Source: Sympetrum striolatum (Eukaryota > Arthropoda > Insecta > Odonata > Libellulidae). Taken from it: 64,000 nt of DNA. The notes under the pieces were generated by a model. The model was not told where the DNA came from, ran no database searches, and saw only the letters and a list, made by a program, of their open reading frames with translations. Shown in pieces: positions 48,152 to 61,412 of this stretch (position 1 is its first letter; each line of letters starts with the position of its first letter). The stretch lies in contig OX388351.1 in the NCBI GenBank assembly GCA_947579665.1, positions 57,234,939-57,298,938 on the forward strand, in the 5' to 3' direction. The position numbers were made by a program, and so were the translations under genes.

Positions 48152-51050
48152 ATCGTCCTTCTTTATGTTTCTGTCATCAATTCCACCAAGTATCCCGTGA
48201 GTATGATTATTTTATTTACCGCATCCTAGGTATTAAAAGATTTGAAATATTCCTGGAAAATTCACACAGAAATAGGATGAAGTTCTTTAATAAAATACAT
48301 ATAAATTCAGCTTCTCTTGTGTGAAAAGAGTCATTTTGTGAGATGAGCCGAGATTTATAAATCTCGGACAGGGAAAATGTGATCGGTCATCAGTTTAGCT
48401 GCCCAAGGGTGACACGATGAAGAGCGATCGCTCTCCTTGGATCGTCCAAAAACATGTATTTTCTCCACAAAGACATTTCCTAGACAAACGATGACAGGAT
48501 CTTCCTCATTCCAACCTTCCTCGATATCACAGAGACTTGAGAATTTCCGTAAAATTATTGTAAAATTTCACAACTATTGGCATTGTGCTTGCTATTCGCA
48601 GAGAGGATATGAAATTGCCACATTGTCAGGGGCTACTATCACATTTGCTTTCATGAACTTATATTTCTCCATTGTTTATATTCTCTTAATTTTTGAAGCG
48701 ATACTAACTACGCCATTCTTTCAATTCACACAAGTTACGCGGATAAACTTGATACGGTATTCCAAGAATTCATAGTCATATGTCTATCATACAGTCCAGC
48801 CTACCTAAAGATACGTCCTGCAACAAATTTGACAATAACTGACAGTAATTCTTAGTCATGTTAGATATTCATATAATTCTTATTAATATACTGAAATTTT
48901 TTAGTTTCTACTAAAATTAATTAATTGGTAACTAAATTATATCAATTATGCACATAAAATACTTGATAAAAACAATTTCAAAAAATCATTTATCCATTTT
49001 TCGCTCAACAGTGTATGAAAGAATCACCGAGGCCAAAAATATCTTTAATGCTCGACAATTTATACTTTTTCTGACTGTATTTCATACAAATTCTGCATCG
49101 ATCAACTCACTTCTTCATTAATGCGTTGATAACCTAGTCAAATACTAACATCGAATATTTTTTGTTAATGTTGACATACTGATTTTTCACTATTGACATA
49201 GTGATTGAATTAATATAGAAAATTAATGGAATCGATATTTAATAATAATTAACATGTAACCTAGCAAACCTCCATTCATTATAACCCGATCCACTGATCG
49301 GAATCAGGTCCCAAAGAGTGCTGTTTCGTGAAACAAAATAGTCGTCCCTTTCGCAGCGGCAATACTTTGTCCCTGGCTTACCGCAACCCAACTTACTTTC
49401 TTTCCCTGGCCCGCAAAGCAGGCCCGCTCCTCGCCGACAACAGAGTCCGGTATATTTATTTTATTTCGATAAAATACGGCTAAAATGTGCATGGAAATTC
49501 GAAAACTGGAGGATTAGCTAAATTTTAATATAATTTATGAATAAATAATATTATTTTTATAAAAGCTCTCTCAAAGAGATGAAATATACTGATTAAAACG
49601 TATACATTAAAACTTTCAATTGAATATAAATGAAAGAGCTGGCCACTTTTTGTTTTGATTTTAACCTTTTGAAGGTAGTCGCCTTCTTTAAATTCATGCA
49701 TGTGTTGCTTAATTGTAATTATTACGGTAATTCGTTAGACCGATGATGATATGAGGAGATTTTTATACATCGTTTCCTCTATAGTTTTCCCAAGTACGTG
49801 ACATATGGTTTTTAAAAAGGCTAATGTTTCTCTCCTTTTTGCTCTTCTATTTCCACTATCCCTTCATTCTTTACGTAAATGACAATGGATTTAGACAGAA
49901 CCAGATTAAAACTTCTACCCTCCCTTAGGGGTAAACCTTCTGGTCCCACCTCCTATATTCTTCTTTGGTAATAGTCATAAGATCACTTATGAGCCGTTGA
50001 CATTCAACCGTATTATTCAATCACCGATTCCACTTCTTGAATTATTTCCTTGTCAATCTCGCCTAATTTTAGGAATAAGCTTATCTTGCAATACGTAGCA
50101 CACAGAAAATTTCAAAATTGTGTAAGAGTGACCAAGACCGATTAGAGTAAAGAAATACCTTATTCTCATGAGCATATCCATAAGTTTACGATGGACATTC
50201 AAACGACACTAACAAGTATCGAGTCCTTCTTACATTATTTTACGTTATTTGTTTGTATACTTATCTCTAAGTGAATGATTAAGCTATGAGCCATAAACAG
50301 GCGAGGATGAGATAAGCCCCTCTCTAACCACAGACAGCACTAAGCTGTCATACTCTAGTGTGAACTGTACTTGCTTACAGTGACTACCGTACATGCTTGC
50401 CGTTTGAGGCCCACCTTAGGTTTATATTCAATTGAAGATTTTCAATCTATATTCCCAGATTATCTAAAGTATGTTTTCCTCAAGGTACTTGGTAGGTATA
50501 CGTATCATTTAGGTACATTGAGTAGATTATTTTCTCTCCTTATACTTAATTTCCAACATACATTTATCAAAACTAGTGATCGCCCAGTGGTGGAAATACG
50601 ACCATAATTCATTGAATTTTTAAGTCTGAACGTTATTGAGGTTCTTTGGCAAAGATTATACCTATATAATCATTGCTTGTAATTTATTTCATTATTTTTC
50701 TATCACGTCAGCTGTGAGCGTGTACAAATTTTAGGGTGTGTTGTTTGCCTTAATTCCCTTCAAAAAAATTAAAATTTTAATGTTAGAAAAATAAGTAAAA
50801 CACAATTACAGCCTGTAGCTTTATTTATTTTTTGATACAATTCATTGTCATTTTTAATTTTAAAGATTGGTTTTCGAAACAAATTCCGTAAAATCGCCGT
50901 AATTATATCTCTGTTATTTATTAATCAGTTAGCGACTGTTGGCATTTCGGTTAATTGCCCTCTTTTTATAATTTCTGACATGATTCCCTACCGTTAATTT
51001 GGTTTGGGGATAAAATACCCGTGTATTCTAATGTGAATACGCATAAGCTC
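48152..51050. other. A+T-rich spacer, nothing recognised
   Basis: A 112-codon plus-strand ORF at 48437-48775 ends in a hydrophobic stretch, but has no recognisable family. A GC-richer patch at 49290-49450 has a short ORF only. Confidence 0.45.
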
Positions 51051-51051
51051 G

Positions 51052-51375
51052 GATTCAACAATCGCCTAGGTAACCAGGGGGACTAGTTTGTTTACTACGA
51101 AGAATTTTCACAACATTTTCGTTCATTTAGTCAGAGTTCTTGTAATTTGGAAACGAACACTATATTCTACGACCAAAATAAGAGTCTCCATTCAATTCCC
51201 TTTCTTTAGGTACTCATCTCGATTTCCTACGGCCATTATTTCTGATATAATTCTGCAAAATAAAAAATGTCTGCAATCGATCTGCATGAGTCTGCAAACG
51301 AATTTACGTGCATTTATTATGAGAGATGATTACACTGGTCCAGAGTCGAACCAAGGATATTTGGACAAACATTTT
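51052..51375 (-). repeat. Dispersed 320-bp repeat with tRNA-like box B, copy 2
   Basis: Collinear with 32211-32530; AGAGTCGAACCAAGGATA is at 51343-51360, giving GGTTCGACTC on the minus strand. The body words ATATTCTACGACCA, TAATTCTGCAAAA and ACGTGCATTT are in the same order. The two copies differ by many substitutions and small indels, so the insertions are old. Confidence 0.6.
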
Positions 51376-52960
51376 AGCTTTCTGCACTCCTTCTCCGTAT
51401 AAACTTTAACTATGCCAAATCTCAAACTCCTCCGTTCGCTCAATGTCCTTAAAAAGGGATCCAAAGTTTTCTCTTCACGTATTAATATATAGATTTTGAT
51501 CAAAAAAAGAGGTGAAACTTTCAAATTTAAGTCGTAAATTTCAGTTAAATAGAAGATACTGCATCAATTATGTACTTATAGATGAGGACTTACACTTATT
51601 TAAAGTAATAAATTGTTTAAGCACTAATTATTAGGGTGGAAAAACTAGATTTCCCACCCGATATAACGGGAATACTCTTTCACGAAAGACAGCCAAAGCC
51701 AGAATACACTAGGTGGAGCTTACTTGTCAAATTCATACGATAAAATCTTATCGTTCTTTTACATTCACTCAATCGAAGTTAAAGCCACTCTGAAACTATA
51801 TTTGCCCTATTTATTCCTTCCTGGAAAATGACGAGCGGAATATACTTTGATTCAATCCGCAACAGTTCGATGAAAACCAAATCGCTTCTCTGAATTCGAG
51901 CACATCGACGACAAACTTGTTCCGGGAGCATTTAATAACCGACGGTCGGGGCCGAAAGAAATGAGCCATAACTTTTCGGCGCGCATTCCGTAAATAAAAG
52001 AAACGCAAAAACACAACGCATGCCACACTCCTTGGGTTCTGCAGAGAAAAATGAAACAAAATCCCTGACCTCCTTACGGTGAAAGTTTCCTCAGATGGTT
52101 TTGTAAATATCTCATTAAAAGTTTCGAAACTAATGTTTTCGTTTTAACTTGCGAGGCTCATTAAATTTTATGTTTCCTTCAAATCGCGACGACGTATTCA
52201 TTCGATCCAAATTATTTTTAGCTTTTAATCTGAATGAAGTTTTGGAATAACAAAATGAAAAACGGGGATAATTTATTAATTTGTATTAGCAAGAATTCTT
52301 TGACGGTGGCTTGTTTTCAAACAGAAGTCCCTTCTTCCGTGAAAAAAAATAAAACGACAATTGTTTGAATGAATGCGAAACACATAAGGGAAGGTTCAAT
52401 AAACTTTAAATGTATTTCACTTTTTATATAAAATATTTTTTGATTGAAACAGGGCTGCAAAAATAAGAGGAGAACGCAGAGACTTTTTGAAACAAAACCC
52501 CTCTCTAATGTATCGCTCTTTATAAATATATCTGATGAGATTTTAAAGCTAAACAAAGAATTAATGCAATGCACAAATGCAGTATTTTTATGATAGTTGT
52601 ACTACTAGTGCTTTAATGAAAAATAAATAAAACTAGGGAAGAAGCTACCTTATTACTTGATATCGAATAAAAACCATATCATATCCTACCATATAACCTG
52701 TCATATACATTTTAGTTAGTATTGATTCAGTCGGGAAGCCAGGATTTTCAAGTTATCCAAAAAACGATCAAAGAGCTCAAAAGACCGACATTCTCTCGTA
52801 ATAAAGTCTTTATAATTATTCATGCTCATTCTGTTTATTTATGGTTATCCTAATCTCAATATAGAGATTGATATACAAAAGTTACATCATGTAAAGAAAG
52901 AAAATTGGGACACGGAAGTCAAGGAATTAGAAGTTTAAAATCTCCAATACTCGTTTTTGT
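51376..52960. other. A+T-rich spacer, nothing recognised
   Basis: No gene, named repeat or RNA is identified. Confidence 0.45.
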
Positions 52961-52977
52961 TTGTTTGATCCTTTATT

Positions 52978-53022
52978 GGCGAGGTTAAGCCCAAGTGGGC
53001 CTCCCTTCCACCTAACCTCGTA
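52978..53022. repeat. GC-rich stem-loop, possible retroelement 3' end
   Basis: CGAGGTTA near 52980 pairs with TAACCTCG near 53013-53020, enclosing GCCC-AAGT-GGGC. It is an isolated, highly structured block like the one at 16530-16590, and may be a non-LTR retroelement 3' structure. No RT is beside it. Confidence 0.35.
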
Positions 53023-53024
53023 TG

Positions 53025-54760
53025 TCGTCAGAATATGAAAAATTATAAATTAAATTAAAACAAAAAGACAGAGTAGAGTGTGGGGAAAAATCTTTGCAAC
53101 TGAAGGTTGGCAAAGAAAAAACCCACCTTGCGGGAAAACACCCACAGAGAAGGGGGGTGAAAAAAATACCGCTAAACCACAGTATAAAATAATAGTGTGG
53201 TGTTGACAATTATAAAATACGTATAATATATATTTATTAATCTATAAATTTACAGAAAAATAAGAAGTATTATTAATTATGAGAGAATAATATAAAATTT
53301 ACTAAAACTAAGTGGGAAAGAAAAAATTGAGTACCAAAAATCACATATATATAGTATGTTTTTATCGGTGTTCCTCTTCTCAATTTCAAAAACTCTTTTC
53401 ATGTTTTCTCGGAATACCAGGGAACAAGAAGAGGAACGATAACAAAATCGGTTATTGGAGCTAATGAGGTTACATTTCCATGTTCCTTTGTTTTACTAAT
53501 GAAACAGTATTGGGTTAAGACTAAAATTTAACTTCTAGAGGTTTTACCATCCCAAAATATACTAAAACTAACCTAAATTCAGCTAAACTCCCTTAAAGTG
53601 TCACATTCAAAATCATTGAAGACGGGATTCCTACTTCGGAATATAGAAAATTGCGAAGAAAAAATAGTGAAAACTGAGAGTCGATAATTGTTACATGTGA
53701 CCCATTAGAAGATTTTTCTTGATAAATTTACATTTACAATGTACATTAATATCCTACAATCTGTGTATGCAAGAGCTCTTTCCACTCTCCCAATCACCAC
53801 CAATTATACAAAGGAACGGTTTAGCTAATCCGATTCGTAAATGTAGGGGAATATTACCACAAATTGGTAATTTGTTTGGAATTCAGGCCTATCTTGCCTA
53901 GAAACTAAAGTTGATCCTATGATACCATCAATGCCATCTTATGATACCACCAGTTTTTAATCTATGTCACCGGTATGAATGGGAGCTTGAATAAACACTG
54001 TCAATATGCGTGAAGATAACTCTTAACGGCAGTTCGTTGTAAAGTAAAACGATAATAGCCCATTCCATAGGTTTTCTAGCGAATTCCTTGAATATTCGAA
54101 GGATACCATCCTTCCAACCAGTAATGTTGTCCCTTCCTTCCTTCCTACAAGAAAAATCAATCACATCATCTTTGAGTTGGGTCATTGCGTACTCAGAAAT
54201 ATCATAACAATATTTAAACAAGAAATAATATTTTATAAATAGATGCAAAATAGCAATACATAGATATCGCTACGAGCAACCGTGTGAAGGAATTGGCGAG
54301 GACGGGAAGGTGCTACAAAACAGCTTAATTTTACTGAATTTTTGCCTCATCTTCCAGTACCATAGGAGGTATCTCAGCCTCCTTCAGACGCATATAAATG
54401 ACATATCGAGGCTTGATCGTCAGTTTTCTTTGCAAGTGACATCTTTTTACGCAAAAATATGGTCGTTTTAACCGAAAGAAATTATGACAATTTTGAAGTT
54501 TTTGTAGAAATTTCAAAATATCGAGGAAAAATTATCACAGGTGATATTTTTTATTTCGTAATAAATTTATATCTGTAATACCCATGTGAAGGGGTCACTT
54601 TTCTCGGGTATTACATTTCAATCAGGAAAAAGTGTCAAAACGCTCCATACGGACTTCGAAAAATTGTTTTTATAGAATTTTACATGCGTCTGTTACTTTG
54701 TTTCACTCTCATTGTGAAACCTGAAATAGCAGCGGTTTATATCATACCGATTACGCCTTC
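53025..54760. other. A+T-rich spacer, nothing recognised
   Basis: No gene, named repeat or RNA is identified. Confidence 0.45.
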
Positions 54761-54763
54761 CAC

Positions 54764-54860
54764 GGAAGCACATTCTCAGAAGTGCTTCCAGATAACTAAG
54801 AAGGGCAGCGCTTTCGTCTGCGGTACTTTTGGTTCTGGGTTCGATTAACGGTGGGAGCCA
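54764..54860 (+). mobile_element. tRNA-derived SINE head (family A), second copy
   Basis: TAACTAAGAAG (54793-54803) is a decayed box A, and GGTTCGATTAAC (54838-54849) a near box B followed by GGTGGGAGCCA, the same tail as at 3841-3852 on the other strand. Immediately upstream GGAAGCAC and GTGCTTCC (54764-54789) form an 8-bp hairpin. Confidence 0.45.
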
Positions 54861-56264
54861 ATACATTCAAATGACGTCAGCTGTCCAAGCAATGTTAAAA
54901 TAATACAATTGCTACTTTTTCAGAATCTCGTGCAATCAAAAGAATACAGTAATATATGAATCGCAGCTTCTAATATTTTTATTTCTAGCGTTAGAGAGAA
55001 TTTAAAATTTTTCTTTACTCTCTCATGTCCACTGGTTTGGACCGGGTTTTTTAATGGGGCCTAGGGAACCCAGATTTCCAACGAAATAGAGGTGATTTAA
55101 CAGCACGGATTTCTAAAGGTAACCCAGGATAAAAGGCGCGCCGCGGCAATTTCGAGCTCGAATGACGCGACCATAAGAAATCAAAGCGTGCGCACAGATA
55201 TGACCATCAAGTGTCGCCGACACACGCTCGCCCTCTTTTCGATCCTTCCCAGAATGTCATCCCGAGCGATAAGGGCAAAGCGATCGGCGGGGTGAGGACG
55301 CTACTGTCCACAGCTAATCGCGCAGCCGATAAGGGCTCTCCATGGACCGTGTCTTCACAGATTAGCGAGGCCAGCGCCACAGGATTCCGACGGATTGTGC
55401 GGGAAACACGCGGATCACTCCGGAGCAAAAAGCGAATAGGGGAAGAGATAGGGCGTTTCAAAATAGAATTGAACATTTGTAATTACGGATCAGAGAAAGG
55501 TGAGAGAGGGGACGGGGAATTTAAAATAGTGTTTTCCTTGAGCTTTTTGCGGCTCACGGAAATGAGGTGACAAAATAAAGCGCCGTGAGAGACACTCCAT
55601 TACCTTGGCGAGATGGCTTTTAAAATGTCCTATTTTCCGGGACAAAAACTGGAAATCACCATTCCATTCAATGAGAGACTTCTGGATTACGTTTTTTCCT
55701 CGGAATAAACGCCCGGACGCCTTTAATTCCTGATTAATTGTAGTTAGATAACCGGTAGGCTATTTCTCTGTTAGGGAAACACAATGTTAGGTTATCACGA
55801 TCCTATATGAACGCCCAGCAACTGAATCCGTTAAATCTGATTATAATTGCGGTAAACTGCAATTGCATAACAACGCATTGTCTAATTTGGTAAAACCTGG
55901 GATTAATTTGCGCCAAATAAAATGTATATTGAATATGAGAATATATACTCATTATACATATATTTATAGACATTATATAGAATACTGTTAGTCTTACAAA
56001 GGAAAAGAAAAGACATAAATTTTAAAAAATAACAAATTTTAATTGTAAAAACTCACAATAGCACTGAGATTAATGCTAGTATATCAGTAAAAATAATAAT
56101 GGTCAAACGAATACCGTAATTGACACTTGCTTTGAAATTTGAATTGAAGATTGAATTTTTTTCTACTAGGATTGGGTCATTGTTTAATTAACTAATACTA
56201 CCGAACTATAAGAGTGTACCTCAGAGACTATCCACGAGTATTCGATTTGATGAAGGGGATACAT
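54861..56264. other. Spacer with a GC-rich, CpG-containing island
   Basis: The island at about 55080-55600 has a 119-codon plus-strand ORF (55211-55570) and an 89-codon minus-strand ORF over the same bases, so at most one is real; neither is recognised. It could hold an exon or regulatory DNA. Confidence 0.35.
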
Positions 56265-57644
56265 TAATGGCCGTATTTATAGTCGACTCCTAGGAGTTTC
56301 CCAGCTCCTAGCAGTCCCCCAAGGCAAAAAACGGTATTTATAGTCCTCTTTCTACCCCTTACAACCCCCTTACAGACTTCCAAGCTGTCAAAAGCTGGGT
56401 AACCGAGATAGGTGATCCAGCGAACCCCTAAAGCGTGATACCGGTGGTGGCAAAACTGCGTACTAATATCGTAAACAACAAACATGGCGGATAATCTGTT
56501 CGATTCGCTCGATTAGATTCAACAATTGATGAATAAAATTAAATAGTAGACTGTGAAATCCTCAAAAATTCTTTGAATATGGGTACAAATCAGCAGAATA
56601 TTTTCGGTATATATTTATTTTATCCTAATGCATTTAAAACTATCTAACGGATGTTTTTAAACCTCAGCTTGGGCAGTCGTTAAGAAATGTGAAGTTATTA
56701 GTTTTATTACGTAATTTCCTTGAGGTTGAATTTATTGGCAGTTACTATACTTATTAGTAGAGATATATTTTTGCTGTGCACGGGTTATTCCTACTCTTGA
56801 TTGCTGATTCTTTGTGGCCTTTCGTTGTCGTTGTCGTGAGATATAACCTTTGACGCAGATGGCTACCATGGAGAAAGAGTAAATATTTCCAGTGTAATAC
56901 CACAAGGTATTATTACAATATTAAGCCTATTTACCATATAGGTACATTTCTAGAAGCCGCAATGTTTGAAGTGTCATCCCTGAAAATATCATCGGAAATG
57001 GGCTAAATTTAGTGGAAAAATAAAACGCAAACTGGACAACTTACACAACATATGTACCAAGTTATTATAATATGTATGGCTGGAAGCGACTTGATGTCAT
57101 AATACCGATGTTATTTAATGACTTACCTTATAACATACATTTAAGAAATACTATGTCCAACGTAAAGAAAGAAATCAAAAAAATGTTTGCTTCAAAAATT
57201 TTGAAAAACATATAACAGATCCCTTTTAGCACATACTATGATATATGTTAAAATTGTATTGAGTTGATTTTGTATATTTATTGCTCTAACTATGATATGC
57301 TAATGATTGTATCTAAGTTTATATCTGCTGTTGTACTTTGTGATTTTGTATATAATGCTTTCTATAGTCTTGTGTATTACATATACTTGGTGTATGTTCT
57401 ATGTTTTTTGTGAATCATTATATAATTGCTGAATTTGATATTGATTTTCATATTATAATTAGTGCAATTGATAAGTAGATGCAGTATTTACAATATTTGG
57501 AATCGTAAGTAGTATTTGGTGATTGTTTTTGTAAACTTAATGCTTTATTTTGCTAGAAACGTTTTTTTTCATCATTTATTTATGAAATACTCCAAATTTT
57601 AAATAATTTGTAATCTTAGGCTTGTGGTTATAACTAAATATATT

Positions 57645-57850
57645 TAACCTGGCACCTCCTGATGAGCCTACATCTGGCTCAGGAGGACCAAAAAGATGAA
57701 TATTTACAATCCTGTTTCTTGAACTTAAATGTCATGTAAATTAATTTGTAAGCCGTTCACCGGCAGGAGATATTATTTACATTGTATTATTGTATTGTTT
57801 GAACAATACAACACAACAAAATAATAATAATGAACAATTTTTCTAAATAA
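57645..57850 (+). repeat. Possible non-LTR retroelement 3' tail nested in the Harbinger-like element
   Basis: A hairpin CCTCCTGATGAGCC ... GGCTCAGGAGG (57656-57689) is followed by a stretch ending TTGTTTGAACAATACAACACA and a run of AATAATAATAAT. Terminal AAT/TAA repeats after a structured segment are typical of CR1/jockey-type 3' ends. There is no RT in front, so the assignment is weak. Confidence 0.25.
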
Positions 57851-58010
57851 ATTATTCTATTCAAATAATAAACTTCATGGATAGAATCAGTTGAAATTAA
57901 TGGGGCGTGAGAAAATTTATTCATTCAGGATTTATCTGTGAATGTGAAGAAAGTTGGTGAAAAGTCTCCTATATATTGTCTTATGAAGTCCACATTTCTA
58001 TTGTTTGTGT

Positions 58011-58086
58011 AACAAGTTTCGGTATCCAGATACCGAAACTTGTTAAGCATTAGATGGATGAAGCAGCTGCTTCATTCATCTAATGC
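58011..58086. repeat. Two abutting near-perfect hairpins
   Basis: AACAAGTTTCGGTATC (58011-58026), two loop bases, then its exact reverse complement (58029-58044). Two bases later, 58047-58066 is followed with no spacer by its reverse complement at 58067-58086 (20-bp arms, one mismatch). Both sit inside the Harbinger-like element. They may be cruciform-forming or a small nested insertion. Confidence 0.9.
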
Positions 58087-58946
58087 TACCGAGGCAATAT
58101 CTATTCTTGATTTTTTTATTTAATCGACTTAAAGTTGACACTACCGGCGTTAATTCGTTGCGTTACGCTAACTGATACATCGGTGTAGGTAGTTTTTAAA
58201 ATCAAAGTTATGACACGAGAACTCGGTTCGTGGAAGGTTTAAAATTTCACAAAATGTCCTTCTTCAAAAAGCTTCTAAACTATAATTACGTCTTCCCTCA
58301 CATTTTAAAATAATCATCCAAAGGATGCAAATTAAACATTCATGAACAGTTGGAAACATCACACCAGATACAAAGTATAACTACAATCTCACAAACATAA
58401 ACCTATTTCTATCTTGATTATAGTAATGCAGTTTCAACAAGTGACAGCTTTCGTAGTGATAGTTGATACGTTATAATAAATTTAATAGTTTTATTGTAAA
58501 TTGAAGTTATTTTTTATTTATATACATTCCTTCCTTGGAATGTTGTAAATGTCATTAACAGGAACATTGAGCTCAACAGAACCTTGGTTTAAACATGAAT
58601 ATAAATACATGTAGAGCTGAAAATGGATAAGGATTGACATGAAACTGATTTTTATTGTTAGAAAGAGCTTAAATGTTATTAGAATTCACAATACCTATGC
58701 AAACTTTGCCATCAATACAAGATTTCATGTGAACCAAAACAATTAGCAGAAAGGAATATAAAAAAAGCTGAATAGCGAAACAAGTTTTTGGCAACGCTGT
58801 TGCCAAATTTATCACCAGTCCGTCTCCTTGTTAGAGGACTGCTGGGAGTTGTTTATAAATGCCAATAGGTGGCACTCGCCTGGCAGCTTACTCATAAGTG
58901 GTTCGTTAGGTATTGGTGAAGGAGTCGACTACAAATACGGCCCTAA

Positions 58947-61408
58947 GTGTAGCTTTCAATCAACCTATGCCTCTTGACAACAATAGTGATATTAGAACAA
59001 TTATTCAGTCATTATCTATTTTAACTCTACTGAAATAAGTGTTTTGGATAGACGCTTAAATCCCTACCCGCTTTGCTATTTTACTGCCCTACTTACGCTC
59101 CCTTACAAACTTCACTGTGAAGACTTTTTCCTTTAGTTCATAATAATATATATCAACTAGGGGGAGAACCTGCTCACAGCAGAAGACCACATTTACCATT
59201 CATCTGCATTAGAAACCATTGAGTCTAAGAATAAATCATCAGGCCACACGTCAGTGGTGCATAAATTACATTGAGGTAGCTTAACAACAACGTTGAAGGG
59301 AGAAGAAGGAATCTATACTCTAGGTAATGCCAGGTCAAACATATTTCGTAGTGTTTTAATTTGAAATAATAAATCACATTGGAAATTGAATTACTTAGAT
59401 GTCTGAATTTGTATCAGGAACAGTCGAAAAGACTGCGTGTGGCCTATAAAACACATCATATGACCATCTATACCAGTATTACAGAAAACAGTATTGAAAT
59501 CGAAAACTTTCCGTATAAAGTTCCATATTTGATGTCATTGACGAAATAAGATACTTGCGTGCTTGTGTATGTATAATCAATGTGAATAGTAGGTGACAAT
59601 AATGCCATCAAGGTTTCACTTTCCAAAAAATGATTTTTCAATCTCTCACCGAAAACAATAAGGAGTTTAGAGAAATATAGGGTTTTAAAAAAATAATTTT
59701 CAAATTATCAATATTTGGTCCAAACTTGCCAACGAATTAATAAATTTTAGGAATTACAAAGTGAAACATTAAGGGTTTTTTTACCTGTTACTAAAAACTT
59801 CAATATCGAATAATTATGAAGGGCCTATTTGAATCATACAGTCAATTATATTTTAGTTATTTTTGACATTTAAAAGAGACATTGTGCATGCATGCACTTA
59901 TATAAAATGCTCTCAATTCATTGTGCATTTAGATAAAAATATTATAAGTAACGGTCAGTGATAAATACTAATTGAGTCACTATTTTACATTAAATCTGAG
60001 AATTGAAGAGATATGAATTTTTGATAGCGACATTATCCGCACATTTTATTTATTGGTGATATTGAGTAATAAAGATTATACTTGATAGGAGATAGAAATT
60101 GGTATTCTTAATCTACTGTCTTTGATTCTTTTTGATATATACAAATATTTCCTTATGTTTTTAAAGTTGATACGGAGGGATAAAGGCTGCCAGCTGACGT
60201 AATTTACGCAGCGGCAAGATTTATTAATTGAAAAAAAACTCTCCGACATGTTTCAATGAGCACCCTACCTTCCACAATGTACACTCTTTACGAACAAATT
60301 GACGGATTGATAAAAGGAGCCTTTTACTTGGTTATTTGCTCAGACTTGGAGATTAGAGGGTCGATTTGTTGTTACAATAGAGAAGGAAGGGAGCAAGTGT
60401 TGCCTCGGAGACGTGGGCGAGAGGATGAGGTGGCAAAAAGAGATTGTTTGAGGAAGGGCCAGTTGAAGTGGAAGAAGGAGGAATCGAATGTTCTGGAAAG
60501 AATGATTGATCGCTCCTCGGGAGGCAGTTTTCGTTCGCAACTGATTGATTTTGTGCCACGGACATTTTCTCCGCGTTAATTCCTATTTATGTTAACCACA
60601 AGGCGACTGAATCGATTCAGTTGTCACGGGATAAATCTTTCTGCCAGCGAAAGGCGAAAGAGTTATTCCGATGAATAAGATAGAACACGCGTCGTGGACC
60701 AGATGATTGGGATATTCCGCTTGTATCGCGGGCAACAGCTTGCGCTTACGAATCCATCTCCCGCGAATGAATAACGCATCTCCGGCGCCTCTTTCGACTG
60801 ATCAATCATCAGCGCGCTAAGAGAAAGTAACGCAGACGCTTGACGAACTGACACTGCGCTTGCCACGCTCTTCAGCGAATGGCTTCTAATTCCGATTACT
60901 TATATTGTATCTAATTCTTCCTGTTCTAGCGAAATTTTTCTCCTTCTCTGAGTATTTGAATCGGTGGTGGTTGTAAAAAGATTTTTTCCACTTACTTGAT
61001 GAGACAATATTTTAACTTGCTTAATAGAGAATGACTTCGTAATAAAGCTGGTGAATCATACCTTTCAGTTGTTCCCAGAAACGCTAACAAACATTGGGAA
61101 GTTCCAAAAACCATGTGGTCAATTGCTATTAATAGTGATATTTTACAATTTCACATTTTTTTGTATTTCCTCTTGTATCCTTATAGTAATTTTCGCCGTC
61201 AATTAAACTTCAGATGTCTCATGTTATTTTATCCTTACCATTTTTATCAATATTTTTCATAAAATTTGCTTTAAATATCTTCTACAAAGCTTTCTATCTT
61301 TTCTCAACTTCTTAGAGTATTGAAAGATCTAAATCTGTATGCCTTCAATATTTTTATTCGACGGAACAGACGACGCGGTATTCGAGAGTTGGGAGCCGCA
61401 TTTATGAA
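58947..61408. other. Spacer with GC-richer islands
   Basis: A purine-rich ORF-bearing block lies at about 60256-60580 (107 codons plus strand, 66-70 codons minus strand) and a mixed GC-richer block at about 60600-60880. No protein is recognised. The remainder is A+T-rich with nothing seen. Confidence 0.4.
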
Positions 61409-61412
61409 TTAA

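Larger units (their letters stand above)
56268..58943. mobile_element. PIF/Harbinger-like DNA transposon, non-autonomous or decayed
   Basis: The ends share an inverted repeat of about 23 bp: GGCCGTATTTATAGTCGACT at 56269 and, inverted, GGCCGTATTTGTAGTCGACT at 58942. A 3-bp TAA lies on both sides (56265-56267 and 58944-58946), as expected for PIF/Harbinger (TWA duplications). Secondary similarity inside the ends includes CTCCTAGCAGTCC near 56310 versus GGACTGCTGGGAG near 58836. The interior, about 2.3 kb, has no transposase ORF and is A+T-rich. Confidence 0.65.

Noticed and set aside
55211..55570. 119-codon plus-strand ORF
   Set aside because: An 89-codon minus-strand ORF covers much of the same sequence; no motif on either strand, so coding is not supported.
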